Below are positions 8,962 to 16,881 of a stretch of 64,000 bases of DNA, piece after piece. Source of the stretch: Feifania hominis (GTDB lineage: Bacteria > Bacillota > Clostridia > Oscillospirales > Feifaniaceae); assembly GCF_014384765.1 (NCBI RefSeq), contig NZ_JACRSP010000003.1:62001-126000 (forward strand), given 5' to 3'. Both the position numbers and the translations under genes were made by a program. The notes under the pieces are model-generated. The model had not been told where the DNA came from and did no database searches. It worked only from the letters and a program-made list of their open reading frames with translations. Within the stretch, counting starts at the first letter, position 1, and each line of letters opens with the position of its first letter.

Positions 8962-9003
8962 AAAAAGCTCCCCGTCGCCATTTGGCGATGGGGAGCTTTT
9001 TTC
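8962..9003 (+). terminator. Terminator between convergent genes
   Basis: AAAAGCTCCCC pairs with GGGGAGCTTTT, with an inner TCGCCA/TGGCGA stem. Runs of A and T on both sides mean it can serve both the acetyltransferase and the minus-strand lipoprotein gene. Confidence 0.88.
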
Positions 9004-9508
9004 ACTGCACTGTGAGCTCGAGGCCGCCGGGGCCTATCTCAAGCGAGCCGTCTTTCAGGGAGAGAAACGGCGAGAACTCCGCTTCGCTGTCGCCGTAAGT
9101 CAGCCGGATGGTGGCGTCGGCGAAGATGTCGCTCGCGTTGCACTGCAAAATGAAGGGCTCGCAGTCCGGGTCCTCGTACACCAGAGTGGGCTGCGACGAG
9201 TTGAGGTCGTTTTCGTAGAGTTTGAGCTCCATGCCGTCGTATCGAGGAATCACCAGATAGTAGTCGCCCGAGGAGAGGTAGAAGACCGGCGGGTTGTCGC
9301 CGCTCAGATACTCCCGGACGTAGTGCTCGAGATGTTCGATTTTCTGGTATCCCAGATGGGCCACGGCGTACAACTGGCCGTCCGAAAAGGGGATGGCCTC
9401 CCGCCCGCTGCCCTCCCCGGAGTTCCGCTCGGAGCACCCGGCGAAAGAGAAGAGAAGCGCGGCCAGAAGCAGAGCGGCCGCCAGACGAAAGAGAACGCTT
9501 TTTTTCAT
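9002..9508 (-). CDS. Small lipoprotein of unknown function
   Basis: 168 residues from the ATG at 9508: MKKSVLFRLAAALLLAAL, then a signal peptide ending FAGC, where Cys25 is the probable lipidation site. A longer in-frame start would precede the signal peptide and is rejected. The mature part is acidic with a YGDSEAEFSPFLSL segment near its end; no known domain is recognised. The start ATG overlaps the stop of the NuoE-like gene (ATGA), so the two are translationally coupled. Confidence 0.75.
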   Translation of the reverse strand: MKKSVLFRLAAALLLAALLFSFAGCSERNSGEGSGREAIPFSDGQLYAVAHLGYQKIEHLEHYVREYLSGDNPPVFYLSSGDYYLVIPRYDGMELKLYENDLNSSQPTLVYEDPDCEPFILQCNASDIFADATIRLTYGDSEAEFSPFLSLKDGSLEIGPGGLELTVQ

Positions 9509-10041
9509 GAGTTTTCCCCGCTTTCCGATTGATGGGCGCCGCCGCATTGGACGGGCCGCTCCGTCTTTGGCTGTGACAGCTGTTTCCCCTCGACGAGCTG
9601 GCGCACGGTGCGCTCGTCCGCACGGGATACGAGTTCCCCGTCCCACCTGAGACTCGGGCCCGCGCCGCAGTTCTTCATACAGCCGGTCACCCGGTAGGAG
9701 AAGCCGCCCCGGGCGCTGACGCCGCCGCTTTTGACCGCGTAGGTGCGCTCGATGAAAGAGGCGAGCTGCGCCGCATGCCGCGCGCCGCAGCGCTGGCCGC
9801 CGCAGAGCTCGAGCCGGTGGGGCGCCTGCTGCGTGCGAAGACTCGGGTAGCGCCGGATGACGGCGGCGAGAAAGCTCTCCCTGCAGCCGAGCGCGGCGGC
9901 CGTCTGCGCGAGAGCTCCGGCCGGGATCACCCCGCCGCTCTCGCGCTGCACCTCGCGAAGAAGCTCCACGAGAGCCTGCTGGTCGTGCGGTGCGCCCTGC
10001 GAGCGGTAGTGGGCGACAGCCTCGTCGAAATTCCAGTCCAT
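9505..10041 (-). CDS. NuoE-like 2Fe-2S thioredoxin-fold protein (lone NADH dehydrogenase 24 kDa-type subunit)
   Basis: 178 residues starting MDWNFDEAV. The ATG at 10047 sits directly against the AGGAGGT site, so the next ATG at 10041 is preferred. The N-terminal helical bundle is followed by a thioredoxin-like fold with the 2Fe-2S ligands Cys80, Cys85, Cys121 and Cys125 (CGGQRC and CMKNC), the NuoE pattern. NuoE proteins pass electrons in complex I, formate dehydrogenases or electron-bifurcating hydrogenases. Here no NuoF or NuoG partner is adjacent; instead it is coupled to a lipoprotein gene. About 40 extra C-terminal residues (KTERPVQCGGAHQ) are not part of the usual fold. Confidence 0.82.
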   Translation of the reverse strand: MDWNFDEAVAHYRSQGAPHDQQALVELLREVQRESGGVIPAGALAQTAAALGCRESFLAAVIRRYPSLRTQQAPHRLELCGGQRCGARHAAQLASFIERTYAVKSGGVSARGGFSYRVTGCMKNCGAGPSLRWDGELVSRADERTVRQLVEGKQLSQPKTERPVQCGGAHQSESGENS

Positions 10042-10062
10042 GGTCATACCTCCTGCCGGTTA

Positions 10063-10989
10063 CTATACAGTATGTGCAGCCAGGCGCTCTTTATCACAGG
10101 CGCGCCAGAGGCGCAGCATGTCGGCGGGCAGCGGGGCGCGAAAGGCGAGCGCGCGGCCCGTGATGGGCTGTGTCAGCGAGAGCGCCGCCGCGTGAAGTGC
10201 CGTCCGGTCGATGAGCGCGCGGTTCTCCTCGCCGTAGAGAAAGTCCCCCACGAGCGGATGGCCCATGTGGGCGAGGTGCACGCGAATCTGATGGGTGCGT
10301 CCGGTCTCAAGGCGAAGCCGCAAAAGCGTGAACGCCCCGCGCTCGGCGAGCACCTCGTAGTGGGTGCGCGCCGGGTCGCCGCTGGGCGAGACCTCGCGGC
10401 GCAGCACCGAGCCGGGTGCCCGGGCGATGGGCGCGTCGATGACACCGGTGCGCTGCGCAAAGCGGCCGCAGGCAATGGCGAGATACTCCCGGCGCAGACC
10501 GGTGTGGAGCGAGGCGATGAGCCGCTCGTGGCAGTAGGCGTTCTTGGCCACGGCCATGAGACCCGAGGTGCCCCGGTCGAGGCGGTTGACCGGGCGAAAG
10601 ACAAAGTTCTGCCCGCGCCGGGCGTAGTGGTACACGGCGATGTTCGCCAGACTGTCGCCGTAGTGCCCCTGAGACGGATGCACGGGAATCCGGGCGGGCT
10701 TGTTGAGAATCAGCAGATCCTCGTCCTCGTAGACGATGTCGAGCTCGCCCTCGGCGGGGATGATGTTGGGCGAGGCGCTGTCGGCGCGCTCGAGCTCCAG
10801 CTCGAGCACATCGCCCGCGTGGAGCACGGCACGCACCGTGGCCCGCCGGCCGTTGAGCAGGATGCCGCGCTCGCTCTGCTTGAGACGGGCGAGCAGCGCC
10901 GACGAGAGGGCGAGCCGCTCTCTGAGATAGCCGCGCAGAAGCACTCCCTCGGCCTCCGGGGGGATGCTCATGCGCCAGATGCGCTCCAT
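10063..10989 (-). CDS. RluA-family pseudouridine synthase
   Basis: 308 residues: an S4-like N-terminal RNA-binding region (residues 10-70), then the RluA catalytic domain with the NRLDRGTSG motif carrying catalytic Asp138. It isomerises uridines in rRNA or tRNA; which of RluA, RluC or RluD it corresponds to cannot be told. The start ATG overlaps the FAD protein stop by 1 nt (TGATG), so the two form an operon. The NuoE-like gene follows after about 20 nt. Confidence 0.92.
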   Translation of the reverse strand: MERIWRMSIPPEAEGVLLRGYLRERLALSSALLARLKQSERGILLNGRRATVRAVLHAGDVLELELERADSASPNIIPAEGELDIVYEDEDLLILNKPARIPVHPSQGHYGDSLANIAVYHYARRGQNFVFRPVNRLDRGTSGLMAVAKNAYCHERLIASLHTGLRREYLAIACGRFAQRTGVIDAPIARAPGSVLRREVSPSGDPARTHYEVLAERGAFTLLRLRLETGRTHQIRVHLAHMGHPLVGDFLYGEENRALIDRTALHAAALSLTQPITGRALAFRAPLPADMLRLWRACDKERLAAHTV

Positions 10990-12590
10990 CAGAGCGCCGG
11001 CGCATACTGCGCCAGCACAGCCTCGGCGCAGCGCATGCCGTCCACCGCAGCCGAGGTGATGCCGCCCGCATAGCCGGCGCCCTCCCCGCAGGGGTAGAGG
11101 CCCGCCACGGGCGAGCAGAAGCCGCCGCCGCGCAGGATGCGCACCGGCGAGGAGGAGCGGGTCTCGACCCCGGTGAGAACCGCGTCGGGGCGGTCAAAGC
11201 CCTCGATGGAGCGCGCGAAGATGCGCACGGCGCGCCGCAGGGTCTCGGCCGCGTAGCCGGGCAGACAGCCCGAGAGGTCGCCGAGCGTCACCCCCGGCCG
11301 GTAGCTCGGGACGACGTCGCCGAGCGCCGCCGATGGGGTGCCGCGAAGAAAATCCCCCACGAGCTGGGCGGGCGCGCGGTAGCTGCCGCCGCCGAGCGAA
11401 AAGGCCAGCCGCTCCCAGCGGCGCTGAAAGTCGACGCCGGCGAGCGGCCCCGCCCCGGCGAAGTCCTCCGGCCCCACGGGGACCAGAAGCGCGCTGTTGG
11501 CGTTGACGCCGTCGCGGCGGAAGTTGCTCATGCCGTTGACCACGATCTCCCCCTCCCCGGAGGAGGAGGCGACCACGCTCCCGCCCGGGCACATGCAGAA
11601 GGTGTAGGCGCTGCGCCCGTCGGGCAGATGGCAGGCGAGCTTGTAATCGGCCGGCCCGAGGGCCGGGTGGCCCGCAAACGGGCCGTACTGGCTGCGGTCG
11701 ATCATCCGCTGCGGGTGCTCGGCGCGCAGGCCGATGGAAAAGGGCTTCGCCTGCATGGGCACACCGAGGCGCTCAAGCATGGCAAAGGTGTCGCGCGCGC
11801 TGTGGCCGATGGCGAGAATGAGCGCGTGCGCCTCGAGCCGGTAGACGCTGCCGCCCTCGCGCACGAGCGCAGCGGCGAGCGCGCCGCCCGAGAGCTCGAG
11901 CCCGTCGAGGCGGTGGCCGAAGCGAACCTCTCCGCCGCGCTCGCAGATCTCCCGGCGCAGGCCGCGCACGACCATCTCAAGGTAGTCGGTGCCGATGTGG
12001 GGCTTTGCGAGATATTCGATCTCGGCGGGCGCGCCCGCCAGAACAAAGTCGTGCAGAACCGCACCGATGCGCGGATCCTTGATGCCGGTGGTGAGCTTGC
12101 CGTCCGAGAAAGTACCGGCTCCCCCCTCGCCGAACTGCACGTTGCACTCGGCGTCGAGCGCGCCGCCCGCCCAGAAAGAGTCGACCATGCGCCGGCGCTC
12201 CTCCACAGCCCGGCCGCGCTCGAGCAGAATCGGCCGCGCCCCGGCGCGCGCAAGCGTGAGCGCGGCAAAGAGACCCGCAGGTCCCGCGCCCACCACGACC
12301 GGCCGCACGGCGGGCGTCTGCACGCGCGCCACGCGCCACGGCCCGCGCGGCTCCACGGCGCGGCAGTCCCGCCCGGCGCGAAGCAGCGCCGCCTGCTCGT
12401 CGCCGTGCAGCGAGACGTCAACCGAGCAGACGAAGTGCACGTCGGACTTGTCGCGCGCGTCCACCGCCTTTTTGACCAGGCGCAGCTGCGCGATGCGCCC
12501 CGCGCCCACATGCAGCTTTTTCGCCGCGCGGCGCGTGAGCTCCTCCCCGCTCGCGTCGAGCGGGAGGGCAATGTTGTTGATGCGAATCAA
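10989..12590 (-). CDS. COG2509-type FAD-dependent oxidoreductase
   Basis: 533 residues with a TTG start behind GGGGGGA. An N-terminal 90-residue domain precedes the dinucleotide-binding GAGPAGLFAALTLARAG motif at about residue 101. CNVQFGEGGAGTFSDGKL and the C-terminal CGEGAGYAGGITSAAVDG segment are characteristic of the COG2509 uncharacterised FAD-dependent dehydrogenases. The reaction is unknown. It heads a four-gene minus-strand operon with rluA, the NuoE-like gene and the lipoprotein gene. Confidence 0.9.
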   Translation of the reverse strand: MIRINNIALPLDASGEELTRRAAKKLHVGAGRIAQLRLVKKAVDARDKSDVHFVCSVDVSLHGDEQAALLRAGRDCRAVEPRGPWRVARVQTPAVRPVVVGAGPAGLFAALTLARAGARPILLERGRAVEERRRMVDSFWAGGALDAECNVQFGEGGAGTFSDGKLTTGIKDPRIGAVLHDFVLAGAPAEIEYLAKPHIGTDYLEMVVRGLRREICERGGEVRFGHRLDGLELSGGALAAALVREGGSVYRLEAHALILAIGHSARDTFAMLERLGVPMQAKPFSIGLRAEHPQRMIDRSQYGPFAGHPALGPADYKLACHLPDGRSAYTFCMCPGGSVVASSSGEGEIVVNGMSNFRRDGVNANSALLVPVGPEDFAGAGPLAGVDFQRRWERLAFSLGGGSYRAPAQLVGDFLRGTPSAALGDVVPSYRPGVTLGDLSGCLPGYAAETLRRAVRIFARSIEGFDRPDAVLTGVETRSSSPVRILRGGGFCSPVAGLYPCGEGAGYAGGITSAAVDGMRCAEAVLAQYAPAL

Positions 12591-12650
12591 AAAAATCCCC
12601 CCGCGTTGGTTGTGCCGGACAAGGGTTCCTGCCGTTGTGGAATATCCGGG

Positions 12651-12726
12651 CCGTGTTCTCGCCCCGGCGGGGCAACAGAAAAATATGGCCGCATGTATGG
12701 CATAACGCGGCGCGCCATGCTATAAT
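12651..12726 (+). repeat. Dispersed palindromic repeat, copy 1
   Basis: The core (TTCTCGCCCC, GCGGGGCAAC, then GAAAAATATGGCCGCAT) matches copies near 31.0 and 54.5 kb. It is followed by an imperfect hairpin whose right arm runs into TATAAT at 12721-12726, upstream of the TRIC gene. Confidence 0.7.
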
Positions 12727-12762
12727 GATAAACTGCGGACAAGCCTTGTAAAATGTCCGCAG
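12721..12762 (+). promoter_or_regulatory. -10 box and leader hairpin of the TRIC-type gene
   Basis: TATAAT at 12721-12726 is followed by a perfect 9-bp hairpin, CTGCGGACA (12733-12741) with TGTCCGCAG (12754-12762). It has no T-run, so it is a leader structure rather than a terminator. A good -35 box is not evident. Confidence 0.5.
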
Positions 12763-12786
12763 TACACAGACATAGGGAGTACCGGT

Positions 12787-13452
12787 ATGGAAGTCTTCGA
12801 CCAGATTATTTTTATCATCGAGTCCATCGGCACCGTCACGTTCGCCGTGTCCGGCGCGCTCGTGGCGATGGAGCGGCGGCTTGACCTCTTCGGCACCTTT
12901 GTGCTCGCGGCGACCACGGCGGTCGGCGGCGGCATCGTGCGCGACATCATCCTGGGGCAGACGCCGCCCAAGGTCTTTCAGACCCCCTACTACCTCACGC
13001 TGGCGCTTGCGGCGGCCGGGGTGATGATTCTCGTCGCCGTGCTGCGCGGCCGGTGGAGGGGCCCGCGTGCGAAGATCAATTTCTCGGCGCTGATGACCGT
13101 GTGCGACGCGCTGGGGCTCGGCATCTTCGCCGTGCTCGGCGCGAACACCGCCGTGACGGCGGGCTTCGGCGACAACATCTTTCTCATGACCTTTGTCGGG
13201 GTGCTGACCGGCTCCGGCGGCGGTATTCTGCGCGACCTGCTCGCCGACCGCACGCCCGTGGTGCTGCAGACCGACATCTATGCGGTGGCGGCCATCATCG
13301 GTACGCTCTTCTATTCCTATCTGCGGCGCACCATCCACGAGTCGGCAGCCATGCTCCTGGCGGCCGGACTCATTGTGGCGGTGCGGCTCGTGTCGGTGCG
13401 TCTGCGCTGGCGGCTGCCGGTCGTGTCGCTCAGCCGGCGGGAAGAGCCGTAG
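12787..13452 (+). CDS. TRIC-type (UPF0126) cation channel family membrane protein
   Basis: 221 residues with seven hydrophobic helices in two repeats, each with the glycine-rich turn GGGIVRDIILG or GGGILRDLLA. These are signatures of the UPF0126/YadS family, related to trimeric intracellular cation (TRIC) channels. The probable function is K+-permeable counter-ion conductance, by homology only. AGGGAG precedes the ATG; it is convergent with the DMT gene, its stop directly abutting. Confidence 0.88.
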   Translation: MEVFDQIIFIIESIGTVTFAVSGALVAMERRLDLFGTFVLAATTAVGGGIVRDIILGQTPPKVFQTPYYLTLALAAAGVMILVAVLRGRWRGPRAKINFSALMTVCDALGLGIFAVLGANTAVTAGFGDNIFLMTFVGVLTGSGGGILRDLLADRTPVVLQTDIYAVAAIIGTLFYSYLRRTIHESAAMLLAAGLIVAVRLVSVRLRWRLPVVSLSRREEP

Positions 13453-14376
13453 TCAGGGCGCGGCCCGCTCCCCCTCGGGAGCCGGGGCCGCCTTTTTTCT
13501 GCCGAAGTCGACCTCGGTCAGAACGACCGAGGTGAGAATGATGAGCCCGCCCGCCACCATATTCCAGCGCACGGGCTCCATGCCGAGCGCCACCGAGAAG
13601 ACACAGCCGAAGAGCCCCTCCATCGAGAGGATGACCGCGGCTTTCGGCCCCGAGGTGTGGCGCTGGGCGTAGGTCTGAAGAAAGAAGCAGAGCCCCGTGC
13701 TGAACACACCGAGATAGATCAGCGCCGGGAGCCCCCGGCCGTAGTCGGCCACGGCGATGGCCGGAAAGTCAAACGCGAGCAGAGCCGCGCAGGAGAGAAC
13801 GGCCGCCACCGCCATCTGCAAAAAGGAGAGAAGCCGGGCGTCCGTGTGCCGGGTCGCGAGTTCGAGAAAGGCGATGTGGCCCGCGAAGAGCGCCGCGCAC
13901 AGAAGCGTCAGCAGATCGCCGAGGTTGAAGCGAAAGCCCTGCCCCGCCGTGTAGGAGAGAAGCGCCGTGCCGGCAATGCACAGCACCGCCAGAGCGAAGA
14001 CCCTGTTTTTGGGCCGCTTTTTGAGAAAGATCCACGACAGAAAGGGCACCATCACCACGTTGGTGGCGGTGATGAAAGCGTTGTTGGAGGGCGTGGTCAG
14101 GCTTAAGCCCGTGGTCTGGGTGAAAAACGCCAGAAACAGCAGCACACCCGCGGCCGCGCCGTATTTGAGGTCGCTCTTTTTCATGGCGCGCACATCCCGC
14201 CAGAAGAGAAGCCCCAGCGCCGCCGTCGCCACGAGCATGCGTATGGCGTTGAGTAGAAGCGGGCTCATGTTGCTGTCGATGGCGTACTGGGTGGCGGCGA
14301 AACCCGATCCCCAGATGACCGCAACGAGCACCAGACAGGCGTCGGCGATCAGCGTTGTCCTTTTTGCAGTCGGCAT
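13453..14376 (-). CDS. DMT/EamA family exporter
   Basis: 307 residues from the ATG at 14376 (MPTAKRTTLIADACLVL), chosen for AAGGAG 7 nt upstream; a start at 14418 lacks one. Ten hydrophobic helices form two EamA repeats; GSGFAATQYAI and TTPSNNAFITATNVVMVPF are typical. The family exports amino acids or other metabolites; the substrate is unknown. It faces the TRIC gene tail to tail. Confidence 0.9.
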   Translation of the reverse strand: MPTAKRTTLIADACLVLVAVIWGSGFAATQYAIDSNMSPLLLNAIRMLVATAALGLLFWRDVRAMKKSDLKYGAAAGVLLFLAFFTQTTGLSLTTPSNNAFITATNVVMVPFLSWIFLKKRPKNRVFALAVLCIAGTALLSYTAGQGFRFNLGDLLTLLCAALFAGHIAFLELATRHTDARLLSFLQMAVAAVLSCAALLAFDFPAIAVADYGRGLPALIYLGVFSTGLCFFLQTYAQRHTSGPKAAVILSMEGLFGCVFSVALGMEPVRWNMVAGGLIILTSVVLTEVDFGRKKAAPAPEGERAAP

Positions 14377-14517
14377 ACCGTTCTCCTTTGCGCCGGGCGG
14401 CCCGGCCGATAATACCATTTATTCTAGCATTGAAACGCCTCTCTTTCAAGAAAAAGCGTGTTTCGCCCGGCCTGTGTAAAAAAGGAGTAAAATTGTAGAA
14501 AAAAGGAAAAAACCGTA
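14377..14517. other. Divergent spacer upstream of the DMT gene
   Basis: No protein gene is seen here. It holds the DMT ribosome site and leads into the consensus promoter of the candidate RNA at 14518. Confidence 0.5.
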
Positions 14518-14546
14518 TTGACAAATAATTAACAAGTGGCTATAAT
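14518..14546 (+). promoter_or_regulatory. Perfect consensus sigma-70 promoter
   Basis: TTGACA at 14518-14523 and TATAAT at 14541-14546 are separated by exactly 17 nt. No ORF starts nearby; transcription would begin at about 14553. Confidence 0.9.
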
Positions 14547-14550
14547 GGGC

Positions 14551-14747
14551 TTGTAAATCCGACAGGGTTTGCAAATAGGCGGCCCCTCTCCGGCCGCAAA
14601 CGGAGAGGCCCCATCCCTCCGGCCGCCGCACACTCTTCATTTTCCCACCATTTTTATTCCCTATCCCAATCCTTCCTTAAATGGGATTCCCGCGCGCTGC
14701 CGCAAGGCGCGCGGGAGAAACCGCTCTTTGCCGAGAGCGGTTTTTTT
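14551..14747 (+). ncRNA. Candidate structured small RNA or rlmD leader (about 200 nt)
   Basis: It is bounded by a perfect promoter and a Rho-independent terminator and has no credible ORF. Predicted hairpins: TTGTAAATCC/GGGTTTGCAA (14551-14574); CCTCTCCG/CGGAGAGG (about 14585-14612); a C/U-rich single-stranded stretch to about 14680; TCCCGCGCGC/GCGCGCGGGA (14688-14716); then the terminator. The 5' and 3' ends do not pair as in 6S RNA, and SRP, tmRNA and RNase P signatures are absent. It could be a free small RNA or an attenuated leader of rlmD, whose start is 67 nt beyond the terminator. Confidence 0.6.
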
Positions 14748-14750
14748 CTT
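14719..14750 (+). terminator. Terminator of the candidate RNA
   Basis: AACCGCTCT pairs with AGAGCGGTT around TTGCCG, followed by seven or more T. Confidence 0.92.
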
Positions 14751-14814
14751 TTTTCTTGTCATCCCGCGCCCCATCGCGTATGATAGGGGGTAGAAATCCA
14801 CGGGAGGCGCTCGC

Positions 14815-16206
14815 ATGCAGAAAAACGAGGAGCACATCATCGACATCACCGGCATGTCCCACGACGGGGTCGGCATCGGCCGCGCCGAGGGGCGGGCGGT
14901 CTTTGTGCCGCTGAGCGCGATCGGCGACCGGGTGAGAGCCAGAATCGTCAAAGTGAGCGCAAAGGCGGTCTACGGAAAGCTCGTCGAGCTGCTCGTCCCC
15001 TCCCCCGACCGGACCGCGCCGGCCTGTCCGGTGTTTGAGCGGTGCGGCGGCTGTACCTGGCGGCACATCACCTATGCCGCCGAGCTCGACCTCAAGAGGC
15101 AGCGCGTGCGCGACACTCTGCGCCGCATCGCCGGGTGGGAGGTGGAGCCGCGGCCCATTCTCGGCTCGGCCGAGACCGCGGGCTACCGCAACAAGGTGCA
15201 GTTTCCCGTGCGCCGCGGGCCGGACGGCGAGGCGCAGATCGGCTTTTTCGCGCCGCGCAGCCACCGGGTGGTGCCGGTCGAGAGCTGCGCGGTGCAAAAC
15301 GATGCCGCAAACCGGATTTTAAAGCTCACCGCAGCGTTTTTAAAGGAGCATCACATCGAGCCCTACGACGAGCTGACGGGCCGGGGCCTTGTGCGCCACA
15401 TCTTCGTGCGCCAGGCATTCGGCACGGGCGAGGTCATGGCGGCGCTGGTGATAAACGGCGATGCGCTGCCCCATGCCGGGGAGTATGTCGAGCGGCTGCG
15501 GGGCGAGGTGCCGGGGATCGCGTCGGTGCTTGTCAACCACAACACCGAGGCGACCAATGTCATTCTGGGCCCGCGCGACACGCTGCTCTGGGGGCGCGCA
15601 TACATCGTCGACACCCTGCTCGGCAGAAGCTTCAAGGTCTCGCTGCACTCCTTCTACCAGATCAACCGCGCCCAGTGCGAGCGGCTCTACGAGACGGCGC
15701 GCGTCTATGCGGCGCTCGGCCCCGGCGACACGCTGATCGACCTCTACTGCGGGGCGGGCACCATCACACTGAGCCTCGCGCCCGAGGGCGGGCGGGCCTA
15801 CGGCGTCGAGATCGTGCCCGAGGCGGTCGCCGACGCGCGCGAGAACGCGGCGCGAAACCACATGGACCACGTGGAATTTCTCTGCGCCGACGCGGCGCAG
15901 GCCGCAAGAGAGCTTCTCTCACGCGGCGTGCGCCCCGACGTGGTCGTGGTCGACCCGCCGCGAAAGGGCTGCGACGCGGCGCTGCTCGAGACCGTCGAGC
16001 GCCTCGCGCCGAAGCGGCTGGTCTACGTCAGCTGCGACGTGGCGACCCTCGCGCGCGACATTGCGCTGCTGCGCGGGCGCGGCTTTGCGCCGGTCGAGGT
16101 CACCCCGGTCGACATGTTCCCGCGCACGCCCCATGTCGAGTGTGTTTGCTTGCTTTCCAATCTTAAGCCGGATAAACATATTGACATTGAATCTAGAAAA
16201 GTTTGA
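14815..16206 (+). CDS. rlmD: 23S rRNA (uracil-5-)-methyltransferase, RlmD/RumA type, with a replaced C-terminus
   Basis: 463 residues. A TRAM RNA-binding domain (1-60) is followed by the 4Fe-4S cysteines (CPVFERCGGC), the SAM-binding loop LIDLYCGAGTITL and the catalytic cysteine in YVSCDVATLARD. It transfers methyl from SAM to C5 of a uridine in 23S rRNA. The native end should follow TPHVECV; instead the frame runs into AT-rich DNA and ends LKPDKHIDIESRKV. The original end lies 2.2 kb downstream at 18330-18372. All catalytic parts are intact, so the enzyme should work. SD: GGGAGG. Confidence 0.93.
   Translation: MQKNEEHIIDITGMSHDGVGIGRAEGRAVFVPLSAIGDRVRARIVKVSAKAVYGKLVELLVPSPDRTAPACPVFERCGGCTWRHITYAAELDLKRQRVRDTLRRIAGWEVEPRPILGSAETAGYRNKVQFPVRRGPDGEAQIGFFAPRSHRVVPVESCAVQNDAANRILKLTAAFLKEHHIEPYDELTGRGLVRHIFVRQAFGTGEVMAALVINGDALPHAGEYVERLRGEVPGIASVLVNHNTEATNVILGPRDTLLWGRAYIVDTLLGRSFKVSLHSFYQINRAQCERLYETARVYAALGPGDTLIDLYCGAGTITLSLAPEGGRAYGVEIVPEAVADARENAARNHMDHVEFLCADAAQAARELLSRGVRPDVVVVDPPRKGCDAALLETVERLAPKRLVYVSCDVATLARDIALLRGRGFAPVEVTPVDMFPRTPHVECVCLLSNLKPDKHIDIESRKV
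16132..16145 (+). repeat. Left attachment-like direct repeat inside rlmD
   Basis: CATGTCGAGTGTGT at 16132-16145 matches CATATCGAGTGTGT at 18316-18329 with one mismatch. Base composition changes from about 65% GC to about 30% GC immediately after it. Confidence 0.85.
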
Positions 16207-16279
16207 TTTGATGGCGGCGAAAGGCAAAGCTACTTATGAAGAAATCAAGGATAATGTTGCTGATCAGAGAGGACTGAGA
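16199..16279 (+). pseudogene. Frameshifted remnant of an element-borne RumA-type C-terminal tail
   Basis: In the +2 frame relative to rlmD, this reads KFDLMAAKGKATYEEIKDNV followed by ADQRGLR. From memory, tails with a (S/K)KATYEEIKDYV-like motif are common at the C-terminus of rumA-associated element proteins in Clostridia. Here the preceding KPDKHIDIE is in the rlmD frame and the rest is one frame off, so a 1- or 2-nt indel near 16190-16200 has cut the tail. Confidence 0.6.
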
Positions 16280-16284
16280 TTAAT

Positions 16285-16866
16285 ATGGAATCTAATGATA
16301 TTTTAAGAGTAAAGTATTATTCTATAAATGATATGAGTGTGGGATTCTATTTAAAAAGAATAGAAGATGTAATTTCTAATTTTGCAGCCGAAGAAAATAG
16401 AACGGATATTAATGAGATTATGGAATTATATAATATACAACAATTTTTCCAAAATAGAATATATTCTAAATATTGGACAAGACAACAGATAAACGATTAT
16501 AGTCGAATTGTAGAAAAATTTCCAAAAGTAATAGGCAAGTCTTTTTTTGAAATCGAAATAAATATGTTGAAAAGTATATTTGAAACTATTAATTACACAT
16601 ACAGAAATGATTTTTGGAAACTCATAGAGAAGTACAAGGTTTATGAAAAAATTCCAGTTGAGGTATTCAAAGATATAATTCTAAGCAAACATTTTATTTT
16701 AGGAGATATTTTGGAATGTAAAAAAATAGTGAAGAAATTTTCAAAAGAAATAACTGTATATATGGTAGCGAATCCATTTTGTGCAGAGATATTATTAAAT
16801 TATTATTTAGTAGTGCATGATAGAAATATAGAACCTTTATATTTTCCTGCTGAATTATCAGAGTAG
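16285..16866 (+). CDS. AT-rich island protein, N-terminal part (ends at an in-frame TAG)
   Basis: 193 residues (MESNDILRVKYYSINDMSVG), helical, Lys/Ile/Asn-rich, with no recognised domain. GAGAGGA lies about 11 nt before the ATG. The TAG at 16864-16866 is the only stop between here and 18220: the following 446-residue frame is in the same phase, and the 15 nt between have no ribosome site. I therefore read both parts as one 646-codon gene, either inactivated by a nonsense change or using UAG readthrough. Confidence 0.7.
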   Translation: MESNDILRVKYYSINDMSVGFYLKRIEDVISNFAAEENRTDINEIMELYNIQQFFQNRIYSKYWTRQQINDYSRIVEKFPKVIGKSFFEIEINMLKSIFETINYTYRNDFWKLIEKYKVYEKIPVEVFKDIILSKHFILGDILECKKIVKKFSKEITVYMVANPFCAEILLNYYLVVHDRNIEPLYFPAELSE

Positions 16867-16881
16867 AAAAAAATATTTATA

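Noticed and set aside
14551..14747. 6S RNA or SRP RNA assignment for the orphan transcript
   Set aside because: Ends do not pair as in 6S RNA, and the SRP apical-loop sequence (GGAA/AGCAGCC type) is absent.
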